Shown piece after piece: positions 32,585 through 44,591 of a stretch of DNA of 64,000 nucleotides. Made by a program: the position numbers and the translations under genes. The stretch covers positions 47,501 to 111,500 of the forward strand of contig CAJHNH020002056.1 of assembly GCA_905116865.2 (NCBI GenBank). The letters run 5' to 3'. The stretch's first letter is position 1. Every line of letters starts with the position of its first letter. This DNA is from Candidula unifasciata (Eukaryota > Mollusca > Gastropoda > Stylommatophora > Geomitridae). The notes under the pieces were generated by a model. The model worked only from the letters and a program-made list of their open reading frames with translations. It searched no databases and was not told where the DNA came from.

Positions 32585-32795
32585 CTTTGCACTGGAACCC
32601 ACAGGGGCAAAGAAATAAAGAAAGACCAACAAACACAAGGAAAAGGGAGCTAGAGAGTGAAGTTAAAAAGATGGAGAGAACACGAGGAGAGCTGCATGCG
32701 ATAGCGAAGATTAGAACGACTGGCGTGAGTTGTTTAAGGGCCTATGCTCCATTGGGGGTTAGAAAGGCAGAAGCGAAGATAGAATAAAGTAACGT
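32585..32795 (+). mobile_element. LINE C-terminus, degraded
   Basis: LHWNPQGQRNKERPTNTRK and RELESEVKKMERTRGELHAI then AKIRTTGVS fit the L-W-PQG-RK-GRP--TWRRE-E-E-K and TW-EL--IAKDR-EWR pattern of a LINE end. The usual tryptophans have become arginine and the frame ends without its normal -WR segment. Confidence 0.65.
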
Positions 32796-33264
32796 GGAAG
32801 GTCAACCTGGTAAGCAGATGCCTGCAGAAGTAGGATGTGTCGGCCGAAAGGCGCAAATATAATGGCCATACTGTAAAAGCTACAACTCAACTACATCTTC
32901 GGAGAAAAAAGAATAAAGTAAAAATGTATGTTTTTTTTTTACAAGAATTCAAGATAAAATGCTTGGTACAAATAGTTAGGAAAACTTTAAAATATTATAA
33001 AAAGGAAATTGAGTAATACAAAAACCGAATCCTCTGAACTGTAATTAGGAAGCTTAAAGAAGGAAGCAGGAACAATGTACACACACAAAAAGAAAAAGTT
33101 GACGTTTCTACCAACAACAACAAAGGGCAGAGTATTCTGCTTACAGGTCTCAATAACGAAATATCAGGTTTAGTCACAGCTTCGAATGTCTGGCTTTTAT
33201 CAAAAACGTTTGGTAATATTTACAAATATATTTACATTTTGCTCGTGTTTAAGAGTTTAAACGA
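32796..33264. other. Unassigned
   Basis: Nothing recognised. Confidence 0.3.
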
Positions 33265-33445
33265 AGTTGCGGCAGCCCTCTAAAGGAGAACAGAAGCCCC
33301 GATTCACAAACAGAGAGCCCGCCTCTAGCTGTCCCCCAACCGGGTTCGAATCCTCATGTGGACAGTATTAAGGCTTGTTCAACTAGCGACCTGGTTAATC
33401 AATCTAAGGTCTAAAACATAGGGACCGGATAGAATATTGATTTCT
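33265..33445 (+). mobile_element. tRNA-derived SINE head and body
   Basis: CCAACCGGGTTCGAATCCTC is a good B box, followed by TGTGGACAGTATTAAGGC. The A-box region (ACAGAGAGCCCGCC) is poor, so this is a relic. Confidence 0.45.
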
Positions 33446-33700
33446 TAACAGCCGGATTTAGTATATAGTGAGTGGCCTGTTACCTGAGAACTGTTGTTAC
33501 CTTACACGATTTATTGCAACTATTGCTTCCATTGGCGACAAACTGCACTTATAGTGCCAGACTGTCTGTGTTGGAACTTCAGAGGACTGTGTTACTGCGT
33601 GTACATGCTATTTGCTTTGCTGAGACCGAAGTCTTTGTCAAAAAAAAGGACAGTGGTAGACACTGTGTGGTTTTCGTTTTCTCTAACTACTGGGGCGGGT

Positions 33701-33716
33701 GGGGGGGGGGGGGGGG
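33701..33716 (+). repeat. G16 run
   Basis: Inside GGGGCGGGT-G16. Quadruplex potential on the plus strand. Confidence 0.95.
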
Positions 33717-33789
33717 TTGGCTGCGAAGTAGAACTCCAATTACCTGATATATAATATACAGCGGTAACCCCTACCCCTGCCTCCCCACT

Positions 33790-33950
33790 CTGGTGATGAC
33801 GGTGAAACCTGATCGAAAAACAAAGATCAAGGGAGAAGACAAAGAAGTCAATACCTAGATTATTTGGTTTGGGCAAGAACACTGACCTGATGATCGTGTG
33901 AGAAGCCGTCTAGCCTATCAGCACCGCAAATGACGATGATAGTGGTGGTG
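33790..33950 (+). mobile_element. LINE C-terminal relic
   Basis: Two frames give QGRRQRSQYLDYLVWART and, after a break, DDRVRSRLAYQHRK, corresponding to GRRxRxxYLDyL and DR--WRS--AYQHRK of a LINE end. A GACGATGATAGTGG tail follows. Confidence 0.5.
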
Positions 33951-33964
33951 GTGGATGAGGGGAA

Positions 33965-34455
33965 AAGGATGATGATTTGGAATTAGCTGAAGAAAATCCA
34001 GAATGGATTGTATCACTGAGAACTCAGCTAATGGCGGACCTAACCTTCATTGTTGTGCTGGTTACTGCGGGTGTTCGAGACAACGAACATGTAGACCATC
34101 TTGCTGACACAGATGATGCTATGACTGGTCAGGTACTGATCAGAAGTACTATCATAAATCCCATGCGCAGCACTTAACAACAAAGGGCATGACGCCGTAT
34201 TCTCCTGTTCAGGCTGATGGACTTACTAGTGCTATAAAACAAAGTGAACATTTCATCAACGGCACAAAGTATTTGATTAATCAACATAGAACAGACGTCA
34301 TTGGTCGTTTCACGCTTGTGGAGTTGGTGATCTGGTGATGGCGCACCTATGTATCTGTCCTGAGTGCTGTGATGATAATCCTTGCTAATGGATATAATAA
34401 TGATGATGACGATCATGATAATGACGATAATGATGATGACGATGATGATCATGAA
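33965..34455 (+). mobile_element. RNase H fragment of a second LINE type, with GAT tail
   Basis: LVTAGVRDNEHVDHLAD fits the H-GV-GNE-AD-LA box of LINE RNase H, with His and one Asp changed. Further on YLINQHRTDVIGRFTL and CICPECCDDN fit a -NQ-R-G-ISR-TL and CP-C-DD ending. The interval closes in a GATAATGATGATGACGATG tail (34385-34452). Badly decayed. Confidence 0.5.
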
Positions 34456-34540
34456 AGGCGAGTATCAGTTCTCTTCTAAGAGATTATTCTGCTGTGCCTA
34501 GCTGTTTTTCTAGAATGATACGGTACTTTCTTATTAACAG

Positions 34541-34740
34541 GTCACGAGACAGTCAAATATTTCGGGGCTGGTAGATTAAGCGTAAAGTTTTGGTTAGGTT
34601 AGGGTGAGGGTTAGAGCTAGGGGTAGGGTTAGTTTAATGCGCGAAAATACTTGGCCTTCGAAGAAACGCCCTAAAGCACAGAAAACACGGCAAACCTGCT
34701 CTTACCACCCTCCACAATAATGGACTGTCCCGTGACGTCA
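34541..34740. mobile_element. Second foldback type (FB-G) with TTAGGG-like interior
   Basis: GTCACGAGACAGTC at the left pairs with GGACTGTCCCGTGAC at the right. Between them lies GGTTAGGTTAGGGTGAGG and GTTAGAGCTAGGGGTAGGG (34592-34634), a degenerate TTAGGG-like stretch. A half copy of the left end (GTCACAGGACAGTC) is at 54513. Superfamily unknown. Confidence 0.5.
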
Positions 34741-35734
34741 TTTGTGGTGGGCTTAAAAGAAAGCACCCATTATACTTTTCTAAATTTACAGAAGGAAATT
34801 TCATTTCACTTGGGTCTCACTGCAGATAATTCGCTGTTCCTTTCTGTACAAGAAGAAGACACGATTGTTCTTGCCATCGGTAAACATATCCAATTATAAC
34901 AATCAATATAAACAGACGAACATGATAACAGCTAGAGACAACATCAGTGTTATCTCAAAATCATTAGCCATATTTATTATTTAATGTCTTGTTTGATCAA
35001 CAATTGCTTGATTTGTGTGTTATGATAAACCCCCTTTTGGGAATTCCATTGTTAAGACGTTCTGTGTAGATAATCAAAACATTAATTTAACAAGAGCTGA
35101 TAAATGTCAAACATGGACTCTCCCAACCATGTCACAGCCAAACGATCTTGAGAACCATTGATGCTGCAAATTTATGAAGGTTGCATTTCGTCCGTTGCCC
35201 ACTTTAAAGATTAACTGCGCGCGCCTGAGCTCGACATTGAAGCTCTTGATTGGACAAAAGCTAATTATATACATTATTATTCAGCCATAAACTCTGGAGG
35301 CGATGGTGGCATTATCTATGATCGATCTTTGAGGGATGTTACGATAAGCGATACAGAACTAATGTAAATGCTTGGAATTCTAAATAACATCGTGTGAGTG
35401 TTTTGGCAGAATTAATAATTTGTAAATGAAACTTTCCAAACAATATATAAATTTCCAGAACCTACCCGTTTATGTTTTTAATGCTGCATGAAAATCTTGG
35501 TACCTACGCGCACATAATTCTCCTGCCGACATGAATGAGACAAAGAAACCTAAAGAGAATAATAATGTAATTTTTTACTGTTGACCATGTAGTTTATAAG
35601 TCGTTGTTTGGCGTTGATTTCGACAGTGATATGGAAGGCCAAACGTTTCGAAAGCAATGGCGAATTTATGAACAATATTCCTAGTTAAAAAAAATGAAAA
35701 TGCTGAGTTGTGTTCTGCGACACGCTGTAAAGAA
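34741..35734. other. Unassigned 1 kb
   Basis: No gene, RNA or repeat family recognised. Confidence 0.35.
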
Positions 35735-35735
35735 T

Positions 35736-35737
<2 letters not shown>

Positions 35738-35773
<36 letters not shown>

Positions 35774-36620
35774 GGGTTTTGCTGCCATTTTTTACCATCT
35801 CAAAAGATCATCAGAATCAGGGATCCGTTCAATGTTGTTGTCTCTTCCATCCATCTGGCCATCCAGGTAATTTTCCCCTTGCCTTTCTCTTGCTCTCAGT
35901 CTAATGGTCTTGCAGTAGTTACCGTTTTTTTTTTTTTTTTTAAAGTCCATTCCTTCTCATAAAATGGCCACAAGCAAAAACGTTGACTGTCTACGTCTAA
36001 CAGCTCTAATAAGTGGACGACTTTCATCTGTCTCGATAAGGACTGCTTCGCTCCTTTCTGTATCCTTCCATAATATTCTTTTCAGAAACCACATCTCTAC
36101 CACAAGTAAATCTTTTCAGTTTGTCTGCTTGTTGTCTGTGTTTCACGTGTATATAACAACACAGCTTCTACACAACACTTTAACACTTCTTTTCTCACTG
36201 CAATTGACATCTTTGTGTTATTGAGAATCTGTAGTATCTTGCTAAAGGCCACTTTTGCAGTGGTGATTCTTGTCCTAATTTCTCCAAGGTATCTTGTATC
36301 AGATGTTACGACTATTGACTTGCTTATGAATTGTGTCTTTTGCGTGAGTTTCACACTTTGCTGTTTTCTTTCTTTTTGGTAATGACCTTCAGTTCCGTTT
36401 TCTTACAAATTAACTCTTGAGTCTGTTTTCCAACTGTGAACTATTACTGCCTCCACTAAACACTGTAGATCTTCTTAATTGTCTGTAATTAACACCGTAC
36501 CATCTGCATATTTTATGTTGTTAATCCTCCATATTTTCACGTAAATTCCCTTCAAGTCTTTCAGATGTCGCACAATATTCTCAATATATAAGGAAACAAA
36601 ATATATGGAGACTATACATC
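35738..36620 (-). mobile_element. LINE relic with (GAT)n tail, copy 1 of family L-YLGE
   Basis: The tail is the CATCAT array at 35738-35773. Minus translation: YLGEIRTRITTAKVAFSKIL then QILNNTKMSIAVRKEVLKCC and VEAVLLYTRETQT, the segment where LINE proteins read EIR-RI--AK-AF-K...LLKCYVWSVLLYG-ETW. The C-terminal half is shifted. The copy at 51945-52600 shares its motif order (CATCCAGGTA, AGTCYATTCCTTCTCAT, GACTTTCATCTGTCTC). Confidence 0.8.
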
Positions 36621-36629
36621 ACTGTAGTA

Positions 36630-36890
36630 GACCTCTCTCGATTGGTTGCTACAGTTAGTTGTCTATCTTTTACAGGACCTCGCAGAATCAACTCCAGCAT
36701 TTTTTGTTTGTTTATTGTCGTTTTTTCTAGGTATATTTACGTTCAGTAGTTTGTCGTTGCCACTGAACGATCAGCTCTCGATACATCTCTCGAAACCAAA
36801 GCAATGCAAAAAGTCGTCTGAAGCTGGGATCGAACCCGGCACCCCGGCATTACCGAGCGCATTGGCAACAGGCTTGCTTTATTATGGATT
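36630..36890 (-). mobile_element. SINE-3, copy at 36.7 kb
   Basis: On the minus strand: TGCCGGGTTCGATCCCAGC is a strong B box, and GCGCTCGGTAATGCC precedes it. The body has GTAGTTTGTCGTTGCCACTG, and the end has ACAGGACCTCGCAGAATC, shared with the copy at 54062. Confidence 0.75.
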
Positions 36891-37140
36891 ATTACAGTAA
36901 AAGATACGTAGCTAACTTTGAGCAAGTCAATATCTGCGAAATTCAGTTTTTTATGTTTACATAATAATGATTTAAACACATGTTTTGTGACAGCATCCGT
37001 ACTGGTCAGTAATAGTATTTCCAAGTCGTGGAAATCACCCTCTAAATAGTGCCGACACATAGTGCTCGCAATTATCGTGTTGACAATGTGATTAATCAAA
37101 TTATTTGTACAATTCATTTTCACTGGACACGAGAGAGCTT
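36891..37140. other. Unassigned
   Basis: Nothing recognised. Confidence 0.3.
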
Positions 37141-37545
<405 letters not shown>

Positions 37546-37604
37546 TTCTTTGTCTTCTTTTCTTACTTTCTCTCTTTTTTTCTTTGTATACTCCAGCGTT
37601 TGTC

Positions 37605-37760
37605 CTTTAATTTGGCGGTTGGTGCGTTGGCTAATGGTTCTCAGCTAAGCTGTGATATCTGCGCTTTTCTCTCAAACACAATTATTTTGAGTAAATCCCT
37701 AATAAGTTGCTTTTAATTAAATATTTGTAAAAGTGTAGTTTTCGATCCTCGGAGAAGACG
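37605..37760 (+). mobile_element. Helitron interior fragment
   Basis: TTCTCAGCTAAGCTGTGATA and TCTGCGCTTTTCTCTCAAAC correspond to TTACAGCTAGGCTGCGATAT and CTGCGCTTTTCGCCCAAAG of Helitrons A and B; TCGATCCTCGGAGAAGA further on also matches. Both ends are missing. Confidence 0.6.
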
Positions 37761-38104
37761 AAGGTCAAAGTGCAAGGGGCTAATATTAGATCTCAAGTCA
37801 ACAGTGATGGCGAAGAGCTGAAGGACCAAGAAATCAACACTAGAATAGGTAAGGCAACAACAACAATTAGAAGATTAACAAAAAGAGTTGATGGGAATAG
37901 AAAACATTGCAGTGAAATTTGTTAACTTGTTCACACCACGAGAAACGGCTGAAAAGCTTTCACATGCAATGTCTAAGAGGAATACTTTATAATAAGGGAC
38001 AAGACCAACTCACAAACACTGAGTTATTGGAATTAGCCAGTACCACAACAGTTTTCTTAATGGTTTAAATGGTTCGGTTTAGACGACGGATCACATCATT
38101 ACAA
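37761..38104. other. Unassigned
   Basis: Nothing recognised. Confidence 0.3.
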
Positions 38105-38300
38105 AAGAGGTAACCTATAAGTGCTCCGCTCTACTTCTGACTCAAGCCTGAGTCTGAATAATCTCAGTGCAGTGCACGAACTACGTAGCACCGGCGAGGA
38201 TCCTAAAATACTTTGTGTAGATTTTCAACGCAATTAGGCTACTCTTTTCGATTTCCAACTGCCAAGGGATTTTTTATGTATTCATCAATACGTAGCTCCC
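38105..38300 (-). mobile_element. SINE-2, copy b (3' half)
   Basis: AAGTGCTCCGCTCTACTTC, GTAGCACCGGCGAGGATCC and CCAACTGCCAAGGGATTTTT are the complements of motifs at 13480-13690. The tRNA-like head is missing. Confidence 0.7.
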
Positions 38301-41140
38301 TTATTTTGTCAGAGGTCAGGTTCACTTGTGTAAGTGAAGCCTCTATGTCACATCTTTAGAAAGTCAAATACTATAATTATCCCTCTGCACACACTGATGG
38401 ACACAGAAATTACTGCTGCCAAGAGGATGATTTCCCAAGGAAAAGCCAAAAAGACTTATAAACACAGGTCTCCCAAACAAACAATATACACAGGAGACCA
38501 CAGCCTGTGAATCTTCTACTAAAATATATCTTCCAGTCTAACTTTTCTCAATGCTCCGTCTACGAAGGCTCAGGGGGTTGGATCATACTTGGAGATTAGT
38601 GGATGAAGAGTCTCTTAGGACATACTCTATAGTGAGTTACAAATATGTAAAAGATGTTGAGGCCGGCTTTTGCTGCGATATAAGAATGCGTGCAAGTAGG
38701 ACATGAACGATGCAGGTAGCAAAGTAGATTCCTGAAAATAACATGTCGTGGAACGTGTTTCTTGGTCGGGAAAGGGGAGTGGAGGGGGGGGGGGCGGGGT
38801 TGGAGGGTCAGAAAGGCAATGGCACAAATGGGAAACTATTGCAGATTGCAGATATGTTGAGAACTGAATGCCTGAGAAGAAGCACCTTGAATACAAATGA
38901 TGGCAACAACGATCCTGAAATCCTATGTTCTGTTTGGGAAAGGCTTTTCCTTCCGCTAATGGGTCTTGCTAGTCTCGCTCGTTATCGCCATGTGCTGTGA
39001 TTCCTACGTCTCCTCATTGCAAAATATAACACTATCGTCCGGAAAGACACTTAGGTACCAACTAGCGAACCAGATTATTTGATTACTTTGATTCCAGGGA
39101 TTACACACAACTCCTAGGGGACTGAAGTTTCAATATGTTTTCATCTAAAACTATTGATTTATGGCCCTTGGCATTCCCGGGCTATATATTATCGGGCCAC
39201 ATATGTCTCTTCATGCCACTGGCAAGACATCAACGTGGCCGCTTCAGGATACGTCAGTTAAGTGACTTTTTTGTATTCGGGTGTTTTGGTTTGATTTATG
39301 TATGTGCTGATAAAGGCTCTGCAGCCGCAAACTTCACTTTTCGTTTGTATTTGTTATATTATGAAGCTCACTGGTCTACTTTTCGTTCGGTTTTATATCT
39401 TTCAGGAGATTTCAATACTGCAAAGGAAAACTTAACGATTTCAAGAATCTCTAAGTATGATTTCTAACTTTAAAACTTAATCTACGAAATGTTAGAAAAG
39501 ATGTAACTTTTGAAGAATTATGGAGAAGCCTGGAGGTAAAGGCAAATGAACTTTGGAATTCCTAAACCTGCTCTTGCGAAACAAATTCCATAGTCAATAG
39601 ACAAGAGTTGGTGACCCTCGTACGTACGAGAATCCGAAGCAGCTCTGTCGTCCGAGATGTGTTTTTTAAAATGTCGACACAGCGGTATGCTGTTTAGAAT
39701 CAAGGTTTCATATTAAAACAGAAAGTTTCCTGAAGTATTGGGAAGAATTTATTATTGGTGAAACAAGTGACGCCGTTGTTATAGCTGACTCCTATAAAGA
39801 CAGACAAGACAGAAATAAAACGTCTGAATATAACGTGATATGTTGCTGAATATTCACAGAGCAGATGTTAGCCCCTCGGTTTGCAGAAATGTTTTTTTCT
39901 TTTTTTTTTTTTTTGATTTTTTAACGAGTCACACATGCTTAATAACAATGTTATTAGAATTAGTTAACTTCATTAGAATATTTTTGACAATACCAACCAC
40001 GGCATGAACGGATGAGAAGTCTTGTTCACCTTTAAGACAACAGAAATCGACATGCAATCAACATTGGTGCAAAGACGTCCCAATTATATGGCATCTTAAA
40101 TCTCACCAATGCACTGAATCTTACCAATGTGGCTGGTGAATTCAAAGGGCTGGTGGAAATCCGTGGGTATTTACACTGAAGAAAACGTAGTGTACATACT
40201 CAGTCTGTTCCACTCTAAGAGGGTGCAAATATTATCACGGAGATACTTAGGGTAACTATCTAGATGTCGTTTAATGATGCTGAATTGTTTTCTAAAAAAA
40301 CTGTTAAATGGGCAACCACAGGCCCTGCAACATGGGAATTCAAGCAGAGTCCCCAGGTATAGACGCTCTCTTTCTGTTTAAGCATTTGTTTATCTCTTTC
40401 TTATTGTTTCACATAATTGTTATGTTTATTCGCCTTTCAGCACAACATAATAATAGTATATGATTCTAATTTTATTACAAATAAATTACTATTATTACAT
40501 ATTATTAATATTTCACAGTTGCACAGTCCCTTGCGTCCCCAGCTCCAAAAAAATTATAATTAGGCGGAATTCCTATGTTTTTGTTCTTTGTGACAGCACT
40601 GCTTGTTAGGCCTATACAAATGTAGATCTATTACCATATGTCCCAAACGCAAGTATTATCAAAATGTTTCTTTACCTTTTTCCACTGTGACATTTGCTTA
40701 CTGGTCATACATCCAATCGAGTACACAAAATACGAGTACACATTTCAGGGACACACTATGCATGGCCAAAGCTAATGCAAAGTTGAGGGTATTCACTCAT
40801 TCGTCGATTCACAGTTGACATGCTGCTGTTTGCTAAGCCACTCATCGGCCTGTACATGGTTGACATCTTGCTGTGTGCAGGTCAGGCTGCTTCAGTGAGC
40901 CTGGGATAGGTTATTTGTCAGTGTTATTGTCAATTTTTTCCGGTTTACAGGTAAATCGGGATTGGCAATAATTACTTTCGGGGCTTCGTGTTTTCCCTGG
41001 GCAAAATGTGTGAAAACGGGACAAAAAGGACATTGGCAAGCCCGTCAGCGAACCTGCTGAGTTAGAATCGAAATTACTTCTTGTTGTAATATAATGCTAA
41101 TGCTACACTGTTCTTTGGTCATGACGAGGGGGTGAGATGG
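38301..41140. other. Unassigned 2.8 kb
   Basis: The longest stretch in the window with no assigned element. G9/G10 run near 38786, T runs near 39898-39914. A 110-codon frame at 39135-39467 has no domain I know. Either unique DNA or repeats too old to see by eye. Confidence 0.4.
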
Positions 41141-41145
41141 GAGTG

Positions 41146-41335
41146 AGAAGGGGGGGGGGGGGGATATTGTGACGACTAGGACGATCAGCGGTAAAAGAAG
41201 AAGAGGCAGACCGAGAGAGTTGATGATGGATGGACTGTGACGGTAACACAGAGGGATATGATCGGTGGAACTGATCCAGAGGGCAAGGGACCGAGATATA
41301 TGGAGCTGAGTAAACGTCTACGTTCGCCAGCATCA
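41146..41335 (+). mobile_element. LINE C-terminus, degraded
   Basis: GKRRRGRPRELMMDG, interrupted, then SVELIQRARDRDIWS: the GK-RRGRPR--MMDG and --L---A-DR--W pattern of a LINE end. A G13 run lies just before it (41151-41163). Confidence 0.65.
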
Positions 41336-42380
41336 GCCGCCTACCATCAGTATGGACATCTTTTCTAGATGTTGAGGACGGAGACGGGACTATTTTGGTT
41401 TTGTCCTGAATGCTGTCCTGAGAACTCACGAAATACTGGATTATATTCAGCTGCAAGCGATTTGGCAGCATACAACTTAGCGTTGTGTTCGACCTAGGTA
41501 TGAGATCTGACCGATGAGTAAACCATGGCAAACTGATGAACGTAATGTTGGCACCTTTCCGTGTATCCAGACGATAATGATATTGCAGGATATATAGGAA
41601 TGTTTAAAAATCGCTCGCGATGGTGAGTATGACAAGCATGACCCGCTCAAGTGAAAAATGTCTCTTACAGTTCTGCTTCTTATAGTCCACACCGTGTGGC
41701 TTTAGTAGTCATGTCCAGTCACAACCTTCTGTCTCTTGTACTTTCAATCACTTGTGTCACAGATGATCTTCTATGCCTGGGGTGACGATATAGTTCCATT
41801 ATCGCCGGGACAGTATCAGGTCCAGACGGTCGCTTCGATACTCAAAAGGTATATTGTTCCAATTAACGGTATCAACGCGACGGCCCGGACCTACCTAAAA
41901 ACGATCCTGTCACGGCGAAAACGGGACTATAGTGTCACCCAATTTGCCACGATGTCAGACTTAACAGCATCTTCTCGCTCGGTCTCCCTTTGCATCTTTT
42001 CCCCTCCAACTTTCCCACCGTCACGTTGTACCCCAGTTTCCAAAATTAGAACATCTGATTTCATGACCATTGTTGCCACGAAATATATTTAACGTGATTT
42101 TTCTCAGACGTTCTGTCAGCCTTTTCTCCTTTATCTTGACTTCCTTCTCGATTTGTATCACCCACGTCCATGGCACCCTGTTCCCACATACCAGCCTCAG
42201 TACCTGTATCATTCATGTCATGCTTGCAGTCATTTGTATATTGTAGCAGAAGTCGACCTTGAAATCATCTACCCATCGGTTATTCACTATACAGAAAGTC
42301 CTTGGCGACTCATCTTTATCCCCAAGTGTGTGAATCTGAGCCTTCAATACTGAGCACTGTGAAAACTGTAGTAATAATAT
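41336..42380. other. Mostly unassigned; possible old LINE on minus strand
   Basis: ACAGATGATCTTCTATGCC near 41760 resembles ACATATGATCTTCCATGCC near 15778 in the minus-strand LINE, so 41740-42360 may be another very old copy. No clear frame. Confidence 0.3.
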
Positions 42381-42384
42381 TCAA

Positions 42385-42585
42385 TACCTCAGTATTTTGA
42401 TCTTGTCTTGTCACCCGAGAAAATGTGGAAAAGGAAGTCCAAAGATAAGATGTGTGCAGGATGTGGCGGATGATCTCCAGATGGGTGTATCGGGCACAGG
42501 ACATCTTGCTTGTGATCGAGAACTTTCTATGAAGGTTGTTATGGGATCAGGTTCTGCAAAGGGCAGGCTACAGACTTACTGACTT
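42385..42585 (+). mobile_element. LINE C-terminus, degraded copy of family GRGRPTRRW
   Basis: GKGSPKIRCVQDVADDLQMG and GHLACDRELSMKVVMGSGSA then KGRLQTY line up with GRGRPTRRWAQDISDSL and GELARDRVSYRQTVMRATFC then KGPAT of the copy at 20807-20998. Confidence 0.7.
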
Positions 42586-42987
42586 GTTACTCAATGCTAA
42601 GAATTTTTTTTTTTTTTTTGTAGACACCGCATTTGACAGCCAGCTATTCAGTCGTTTCTCCTGGTAGAAGCAAGTTGACTGGTTTTCCCGACCGTAAAAA
42701 AGAGTGATGATAATATAAGCATGATAAGTAAAGCTTACAGTTTTGACCGTGCGCTTTCTGTTTTCCTAAACCCCTGTTCTTAGTCTGCTCCTTGCTGCTG
42801 CTGCTGCCTTCCCTATCAAAAACAAAAGTATAGGACTTTTTTTTACTCCACGTGGCAGACTATGTACATAATGTAAGACTTGTAGGTCATAGGTCAACTG
42901 TTTCACTATGTGGGTGACAGAAATGTGTCTATATCCCCCCCCCCCTTTTTTTTCCCCTTTCAATCTCTCTCTCCCCTTCTCTTTCTT

Positions 42988-42992
<5 letters not shown>

Positions 42993-43050
<58 letters not shown>
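42993..43050. repeat. (CT)n microsatellite
   Basis: About 58 bases, with CTTT-rich and C/T-run flanks from 42940. A GT-rich stretch follows to 43165. Confidence 0.95.
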
Positions 43051-43053
<3 letters not shown>

Positions 43054-43328
43054 CAAAAGTGTGTGTGTGTATGTATATGGATGGAGAGGAATATATGGGC
43101 ACACAAGTATTGTGAGGGAGAGGAAGTCTGTGTATGTGTGCGTGTGTGTGTGTGTGTGCGTGTTTATGATTGATGCATGTACCTTCAGAGAAGCAAATTA
43201 ATTTCACAATCCATAGATTACCTAAACTTAACAAAACTGTAACTGAATTACTAAAAGCACTCTGTAAGTTTTTCGACACTTAAATTGTACAACACTGTTG
43301 ACTTAGGGATTGGTAGATCGTGTTAGAG

Positions 43329-43561
43329 CAGCGGTTATCAACCTCTCGGTCGAGACCTTATTGGAAGTGGGGGGGGGGGGTCGAACAACCCTTTCACAGG
43401 GGTCGCATCAGACCATCAGAAAACACATGTTCATTGAAGTTATAAAGGAAAATAATTGTTTTGGGGGTCGCCACAACATGAGGGAACTGTATTAAAGGGT
43501 CGCCACAACACGAAGGGACTGTATTAAAGGGTCTCTGCATTAGAAATGTTGAGAGCCACTG
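43329..43561 (+). mobile_element. SPIN-like hAT non-autonomous element, copy 1
   Basis: Starts CAGCGGTTATCAACCTCTCG and ends ATGTTGAGAGCCACTG, near-inverted ends. In between are AACAACCCTTTCACAGGGGT, AGACCATCAGAAAACACATG and TAAAGGGTCGCCACAACACG, the order I know from SPIN-type hAT short elements (CAGCGGTTCTCAACC... GGGTCGCGGCATTAG...GAGAACCACTG). Flanking octamers TGTTAGAG and CGTTAGAG match at 7 of 8 positions, the size of a hAT target duplication. A G12 run and a small internal duplication (GGGTCGCCACAACA) are copy-specific. No coding. Confidence 0.8.
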
Positions 43562-43934
43562 CGTTAGAGAGTCCGGACCCTGGAGTTTCGCAACAAGACC
43601 AGCTTTGTGCATTAGGTCTAATTGTTACCTGATCTGCAAGCCCCTAGTAGTGTGGCCTACAAACCTGCCAGTGACAGGAGGACGGGATCGACGATCGAAC
43701 CAGCGCCGGGTCTTAACAGTTAATGTAAGTGCGTGCGCTGTGTGCCAAATTACAAAACTCAACAACAACAAAAAAGAAACATAGATGGGAAATGGGAGAA
43801 AAAACGAATCGCTAAATTATTTTTATTCTGAACTCAGGGACACAAAGTAATATATAACTGGTTGGCACGCAGTGGTTGATGAAAAGATAAGATGGCAAAC
43901 ATCGAAATACTAACTTTGTTCGATAAAATAAAAC
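43562..43934. other. Unassigned
   Basis: Nothing firm; the end may be the 5' side of the next LINE piece. Confidence 0.3.
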
Positions 43935-44015
43935 TGACTGTGTCACTTGTGGACTTAGAGCACCAAAACAAACTCCGGAGCATGTCTTTCAAGACTGGCC
44001 TGATTTTGCCGCTCC

Positions 44016-44020
<5 letters not shown>
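43935..44020 (+). mobile_element. LINE zinc-knuckle fragment
   Basis: DCVTCGLRAPKQTPEHVFQD then WPDF fits the C-xx-C...QTPEHV---CP-F knuckle that ends RNase H-type LINEs, as at 29890-29955. The last cysteine is W. A GA-rich array follows. Confidence 0.6.
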
Positions 44021-44066
<46 letters not shown>

Positions 44067-44170
44067 CGAGAGGGGGAGAGAGCGAGAGGGGAGAGAGATA
44101 TAGGGGAGAGCTAGAGAGAGCAAGATGGAAAGAGAGAGCCAGAGGGGAGAGCTAGAGAGAGAGGAGCAGA
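44020..44170. repeat. (GA)n array, partly degenerate
   Basis: Pure AGAG to about 44058, then GA-rich with GGG and GCGAG variants. Confidence 0.9.
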
Positions 44171-44590
44171 AAATGGAGTGTGGCCCGTGGGGTAGGAGTA
44201 TAAATTTTTCAACAACAAAAAACTATGTCCAGTGTGAAAATATCAAAGGCACAGTCTTGGTGTTGGTGATCCAGCCCCCTCCCCCCAAAGCTTAATATGT
44301 TGGCGAGGTATTATGGGAATGATAACGGTAAAACTATAATTTTAGGAGTATAAAATATACACATAATATTGTGTGTTGCATAGATAATGTAAAATGACAT
44401 AATAATGAACTGGTAATAAAAAAAACTTTCCATTTTAGTGCAATTGTGTGCCATAGTCGTCGCCATTTCGATATCAGTGAACTCTTGTTTTACAGTGATA
44501 ATTTTGGTTCATAACTGTAATATTAAACACATGCACATACATATATATATATACGCATGTTTACGGGCTTACAGATAAACAGATTTTTTA
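44171..44590. other. Unassigned
   Basis: Short ATATAT near 44541. Nothing else recognised. Confidence 0.3.
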
Positions 44591-44591
44591 A

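Noticed and set aside
33340..33365. Functional tRNA gene from the B box ACCGGGTTCGAATCCTC
   Set aside because: No matching A box or acceptor stem; SINE relic.
36780..36860. Functional tRNA-Ala-like gene on the minus strand
   Set aside because: Good B box but poor stems, and the flanks match SINE-3 elsewhere.
39135..39467. A 110-codon gene
   Set aside because: No domain, no splice or promoter context, length within chance for AT-rich DNA.
42766..43279. Arg-Glu and Leu-Ser rich frames
   Set aside because: CT/GA microsatellite translations.
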